A program made the position numbers and the translations under genes. From Bemisia tabaci (lineage: Eukaryota; Arthropoda; Insecta; Hemiptera; Aleyrodidae), in contig NC_092795.1 of NCBI RefSeq assembly GCF_918797505.1, forward strand, positions 59,370,916-59,434,915: 64,000 nt of DNA, read 5' to 3'. The notes beneath the pieces were generated by a model. The model did not search any database, had not been told where the DNA came from, and worked only from the letters and a program-made list of their open reading frames with translations. Below, in pieces: positions 59,817-64,000 of the stretch (positions are counted from its first letter, which is position 1; every line of letters starts with the position of its first letter).

Positions 59817-60044
59817 CCCTGGTAAAAATTGGCGATAGGAGCTGCGTTTAAAAATACCACAGGAATTCTTATAGCCGGCTAAAGAAGGCAATAGAAAATC
59901 ATATAGCTGGCTGTAGAAAGCGAAGCAAATCATATAGCCGAGCTATACGAAGCGATAAAAAAGTATGCAGCCGGGCTATAGTTCCTATCGCTGGGCTTTA
60001 CACTTTATCGCCATCGGCTATAAAAGGCTATAAGAAATTGTGTA

Positions 60045-60631
60045 GAAATTCGTGTGCTTTGGAAATCATCAAGTTTGATACGGAACCACCATAATATTCA
60101 CAAAACACACATTATATTTGCCTTTAATACATATTTTTTTTTTTCATCAATTAAAATGAGATGGTCCATACAGAGTGAGCAAACATTTCAAAATCATGAG
60201 TTGAAAAACGCTGACTCCGCGAGATTAAATATTAGAGCCTAACACAAAGCGGAGCGGCGACGCACTGGTGCCTACAAACCTAACAGGGATACTTCACGCA
60301 TTGCGCAATGCGTGAAGTATCCCTGTTAGGTTTGTAGGCGCCAATGCGCGTTTCCCGCTCTCTGCCCGCCTCGCCTCGCCACAGCGTGCCACGGCGTCTG
60401 AAGCAACTATTTCACACCAGAGGTATTGCACAGTATCATACGAAATTGAAGGCGCTCCAACATATTAGGAATGGCAGGCATCCTTCAAAAGCACGGAGCT
60501 TTCCGCGCAAAATAAATCAAGATATTACGGCCCAAAAATAGAGCGGTAATCCAAAAACAGTCCTAGCATCCGTAATAAGTAAAATTTAGCATACACTTTA
60601 CCGCCTGGCTGTTGCTCAATCGCCATCGGCT
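60045..60631. mobile_element. Nested element homologous to 35080-35302 plus 36832-37090
   Basis: The uninterrupted order of shared blocks here shows the original form of the split copy near 35-37 kb. TCGCCATCGGCTATAAAAGG and the following 14 bases are present on both sides (60010-60044 and 60631-60665). Confidence 0.82.
60266..60343. repeat. 78-bp near-perfect palindrome
   Basis: The arms run from GCCTACAAACCTAACAGGGA to the centre ATTGCGCAAT and back. The only visible mismatch is near the outer edge (GGTGCC against GGCGCC). It is homologous to 36847-36922. Confidence 0.95.
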
Positions 60632-61138
60632 ATAAAAGGCTATAAGAAATTGTGCAGCCGGCTATAGAAGCTATTGAAAATCTTACAGCCGGCTTTGGGT
60701 CTATGGTATTTTGGAACACAGATTCTACAGCCAATTTTTACCAGGGTAATCAAGTGCTACTAGTGAATCTCAGTTTAGCATAATTTAACTTAAATGTTCG
60801 ATTACTACACAATACTAATTGTATTAAGAAAGTAAAATAAAAAGCTTAATGATCTCCATCATAAACTTTTAGATTTTGAAGTAAGTGAAGGAAAGTTTTA
60901 ACGAAATAAATGTACTTAATTGACAAAAGAAAAACGTAAGTGGAGATAAATCAACCAAGAGTTTGATACTGAATTACACAATCAAAAATGTATCTTGAAT
61001 ACTAAATGAACTAAGTTCTCCAGTAGAAATTCGTACTGAAAAGATTTAACTTACACTCAAGTTCAGATGCAAAATTTGCGTACTAGGCTATTTAATGTTA
61101 AGTATTACTTAAGTTTGTGCTTGTTTGATCTTTCTTCC

Positions 61139-61200
61139 TATCATAGGCCAGTTCCTCAGTTCTGAGACAGACCTCAATCAAAGTCTTCTGACCTATGATA
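61139..61200 (+). promoter_or_regulatory. Candidate intronic RNA hairpin / docking site before exon 5
   Basis: Two 9-base arms, TATCATAGG (61139-61147) and CCTATGATA (61192-61200), are perfect inverted repeats enclosing 44 bases. The loop contains CTGAGACAGACC (61162-61173). This is complementary, with one bulge, to the acceptor tract GGTCTGTTCTCAG of exon 4.6 and partly to GGTCTGTTCAG of exon 4.5. The same loop has a competing small hairpin, CTCAG-TT-CTGAG (61155-61166). It lies about 80 bases upstream of exon 5. Pairing between a shared intronic site and elements near each variant is a known way to enforce mutually exclusive splicing in Dscam1; that this is such a site is inference. Confidence 0.35.
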
Positions 61201-61281
61201 TCGTACTGAGATCCAACTTGCTCAAGCAGAATTTTTCACGTGATTCTAATCGTAATATTTCAATTTTTTCTATTAATTTAG

Positions 61282-61431
61282 ATGGAAAATACCTTGTTTT
61301 ACCTTCTGGCGAGCTACATATAAAAGATGTCGGCCCTGAGGACGGTTACAAATCGTATCAATGTCGAACGAAACACAGACTGACCGGCGAAACACGATTA
61401 AGTGCCACGAAAGGACGACTTGTTATCACAG
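61282..61431 (+). CDS. Dscam1: Dscam1 constant exon 5 (second half of Ig2)
   Basis: This 150-bp exon has acceptor TTAATTTAG and a strong donor GGTATGT. After the split Asp codon it encodes GKYLVLPSGELHI, then a DVGPEDGYKSYQCRTKHR segment carrying the F-strand Cys of Ig2, then LTGETRLSATKGRLVIT. This closely matches the invariant exon 5 of insect Dscam1, in which the sequence is nearly unchanged across orders. It is phase 1 at both ends, so the next exon (alternative exon 6, first half of Ig3) must start with two bases of a codon. Unlike most exon 4 copies, its donor matches the splicing consensus well. The intron just upstream contains a candidate RNA-pairing site at 61139-61200. Confidence 0.97.
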
Positions 61432-64000
61432 GTATGTTAACTGAAAAGGAGCAAGGAGTCTTGTTTCAGTGTTTCTAATTACACCATGACTATGGCCGTG
61501 TCACAGCATTTCATCCAGAAGTTTGAATCTGGAAAGTAATTTGATTCTCTTGACCTGAAGTCCATCAATTTTTTGAGTGCAAATGTTCACAATTTTTTTT
61601 CGTTGAGACCCCATTCCGTGCCTGGAAGAATCGTGTAAACTTGGAAATACACATCGGAAAACCGTGGTCAAAAAGTGGCCTTTCTCCAGGTGAATTCATG
61701 AAAATTCTTACACAGGCTTTTACGCGTAGGCTGTTACTATTCACCTCGGCAGCTAATCAGAAACATCCGCACGTGGATGATTTTTAAGTCCCCAAATTTT
61801 TCTCTTTCATGGTATAGAGAGTGAGCACCTCTTCAGTTCAAAAAGTTATTAGCGAAATTCTCCATAAGTAGTCCTTTTTAGTTTGGACATTTTCTGTGAC
61901 ACGGTCTAGTTTTATTCACGAATATTTGTGGACTGAGGATTGAAAATTCAGAGCTCTTCAGTAGATACCCGATTTTTATTTTTGGTCGCTGATTTATGAG
62001 GATGAGGCTCAGAGGGAGAGAGAGAAGAAAAAGGAGCAAATTATGCGTATGTCGCAAACAATTAGCATACGCCGGCAATTCGCTAGTGGTTGTTACGATA
62101 AATCGTAATAATACGCATCGGCATCATTCAAGATGGATGGGTAACAACCTATACAAAAATACGATCCAGGCTTGAAGCGCCTTCAAAATTGTGTGATACT
62201 GTACGCGTTGTCATGGAGTTAGTTTAGTTGCCTGTCCGAAATTCAAGGAACTTTCTGCACGCTCTCCTAAATGTGCCTTTTACCACAATGTTTTCACGGA
62301 AGTAAAGTGTGTATTTCTATTGAAGCAAAATTATCAGTATATTAATAAGTATTGTTCCTTAATATCTGAGCTTCCTGATTTTCTATTTATTCAGTAGGGG
62401 CCCGTTAGTTGCCGGCGATTGCTAATTCATTACCTGCGACACATTCATGCCCTCTTCAAGAAAAAGTATTCTATAAACTTCTAAGACTTTTGGCGTGCCT
62501 TTGTCTCGTTAACTCAAAAATAGGATAAAAATAACAATTCTTTCCTGTACAGAATAAAAAGTTTATTGAGAGACGTGTAATCTGTCAAAAATCTGTCCCA
62601 GCTTAAAGTCAGTTATAGCTCTGAGTTTTCAAGCTTCTAATATAAAATCTCACAAATTATTGACAGTTAATATTATTCTAAGTGGAACACACAGCCCATC
62701 TGAACTTGTTGATGAAGCAGATGAAAGCAAAAGCGGTATTATCAGCTGTTCAGACGAGAATTTCTATTATTATTTGAAGAGAAAAAAGTTCCCTATAGCA
62801 TACACATTGAGGAATCGTTGGAATGTATGATTCGTACTGAAATTAGTAGACCTAGGAATGTTATGCTTTGTTCTTGCTTCTAGAATTCTAAATTTGTTCA
62901 AATGGGTTAGTGTTCATTTAGATTTATGATTAGTAATTAGAGTGTGAAGTCAGTTCACTTTTTCACTTGAACATTTCATGACTTCAATTTTAATTTAATT
63001 TTTTTAAAAATAAAAATAGAGGGAGAGAGATAGAGAGAAAAAATTATTAAAGCTGCTTAGTCTTTTTTTCCATTGGAAAAGTTGTAATGCATGCAATACA
63101 ATTTGGAACTCACTAAAATTCATTTCATTTAAATTGGAAGCAGCAAATGTGAGCATACCTATACTATTTGGAAACCCTGAACTTTCAAGTTTGTTGTTCC
63201 TCGTGTGTGCCAATGTAAGGAAGCACTCAGCATATTTTGAACAGTTGTCTTGTAACATTAATTTGACTTATTTTAATTCAATAATGCCTTCTGCAAAAAA
63301 AGTCCATGAATGAAATTTTGTGCCTCAAGTTAGTTCAGTCTACATGAAACTGATATTCAAAGATTATTAGATGCATACTTCATGAGATTTACCTCCTATT
63401 ATCAGTTTTTAAATGTTATATGATGGAAGGCCTTGTCACCCTAAGGCTCTTGTGCTCTTCCTGGTTGATTATTTTATTCAATTATGATTGATTATTAATT
63501 TTTTGATTAAAAGTTCCTGTTAAGTCAACTTTACAAATTAGTCATTCAGGTCAGAAGTAATTAAATTACTAATCACTGAACCTTTACTTACATTGGCATC
63601 GCAAAGGAAAAATGATGGAAGGTAGTTATTTTATGAAATTGTTTCAACAAAGAGTGTCTTCACAACATTGGTTCTATTGAAGCTCTTTAGTTTCCAGTAC
63701 TACATGTTTCTATAGTATTTTACTTAGCTACATATCATACACAAGAAAATTAATACAGTGATAGGATTACCATCACGAAGTTTGATAAAGAATTCGAAAA
63801 TGCTCCGAAACTGGTGGCAAATCAGCAAATAATAAAATAATTTAGACTTGCCATAATTTTCATTTGCTGTATTCGATTTGCTGAAAATTGTTCTCAGTCG
63901 CCTCATTCCGACAATTTTGATTTTTTCAAATTCTATTGACACCCGAGGAAGCACAGAGAAAAGTGAGACTACTCAATGATAATTGTCGTTGCATCCTTGC
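61432..64000. other. Start of the intron after exon 5
   Basis: The intron is AT-rich, with a part at about 62150-62460 shared with 42920-43310. No exon 6-like segment (start of Ig3) was recognised before the window ends. Confidence 0.6.

Larger units (their letters stand above)
59817..60746. mobile_element. CCCTGGTAAAAATTGGC element with TA duplication, carrying a nested element
   Basis: CCCTGGTAAAAATTGGC (59817-59833) and GCCAATTTTTACCAGGG (60730-60746) are perfect 17-bp inverted ends flanked by TA. The body has many (A/G)GCCGGCTATA(G/A)-type repeats. The 60045-60631 segment is another element inserted inside. Confidence 0.92.
33645..61431 (+). other. Dscam1: Dscam1 gene segment: alternative exon 4 array plus constant exon 5
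   Basis: The segment contains seven homologous exons of 162-198 bp followed by one constant exon. All exon 4 copies start after CAG with a (T/G)-rich TGGT or TTGT, encode a Val-Val-x-Gln start, an RGN motif, a Lys-Cys pair, a PSF motif and a Trp, and end in Tyr/Phe followed by one base of a split codon. The last base of each copy plus the AT of exon 5 makes an Asp codon, so every copy joins in phase. This is the known architecture of arthropod Dscam1 exon 4 (N-terminal half of Ig2) and exon 5 (C-terminal half). The protein is a type I membrane Ig/FNIII receptor mediating isoform-specific homophilic binding. One copy is normally included per mRNA. The array spans about 27.8 kb, mostly because of transposon insertions. 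Exons 1-3 and 6 onward are outside the window or were not recognised. Confidence 0.93.

Noticed and set aside
61432..64000. Search for the first alternative exon 6 (start of Ig3)
   Set aside because: No candidate was recognised; the array probably begins beyond the window.

Overview
This window is an AT-rich, repeat-laden stretch of an arthropod nuclear genome. The only convincing protein-coding sequence is part of one gene on the + strand: the hypervariable Dscam1 (Down syndrome cell adhesion molecule, arthropod form). There are seven alternative copies of 'exon 4', each encoding the first half of immunoglobulin domain 2 (Ig2). They start at 33645, 49524, 51933, 54695, 56307, 57018 and 58342, and are followed by the single constant exon 5 (61282-61431), which encodes the second half of Ig2. 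All seven begin after a CAG acceptor in the same phase, end in ...(Y/F)G|GT, and join in frame to exon 5. Exons 1-3 were not found in the 33.6 kb upstream, and the exon 6 array was not found in the 2.6 kb downstream, so both should lie outside the window.

The density and style of the short repeats suggest a hemipteran. From memory of similar repeats I favour a whitefly such as Bemisia, but the sequence alone does not prove this.

Layout. From 1 to 33.6 kb no exon is recognised; the stretch is probably a long Dscam1 intron or upstream flank. It holds dozens of small non-autonomous DNA transposons (MITEs and foldback elements), a 136-bp tandem satellite (about 24.5-25.1 kb) and a long near-perfect palindrome (21446-21890) nested inside a hAT-type MITE. 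Exon 4.1 follows at 33.6 kb. From 33.8 to 49.5 kb is an unusually long repeat-filled intron. From 49.5 to 58.5 kb is a compact block of exons 4.2-4.7, with introns of about 0.5-2.6 kb that also contain foldback elements. From 58.5 to 61.28 kb the intron carries a nested element and, just before exon 5, a candidate RNA-pairing element. From 61.4 to 64.0 kb is the beginning of the next intron.

How it works, from family knowledge. One exon 4 is chosen per transcript and joined to exon 5, so the array gives seven versions of the N-terminal part of Ig2. In Dscam1 these versions tune homophilic recognition in neurons and possibly in hemocytes. No transposase, reverse transcriptase, tRNA, rRNA, CRISPR array or virus-derived gene was recognised.

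Main points for a second look: a 75-bp triplication of the exon 4.3 splice acceptor; exon 4.2 with a longer and divergent C-terminal part; and a candidate docking hairpin in the last intron whose loop is complementary to the acceptor regions of exons 4.5 and 4.6.
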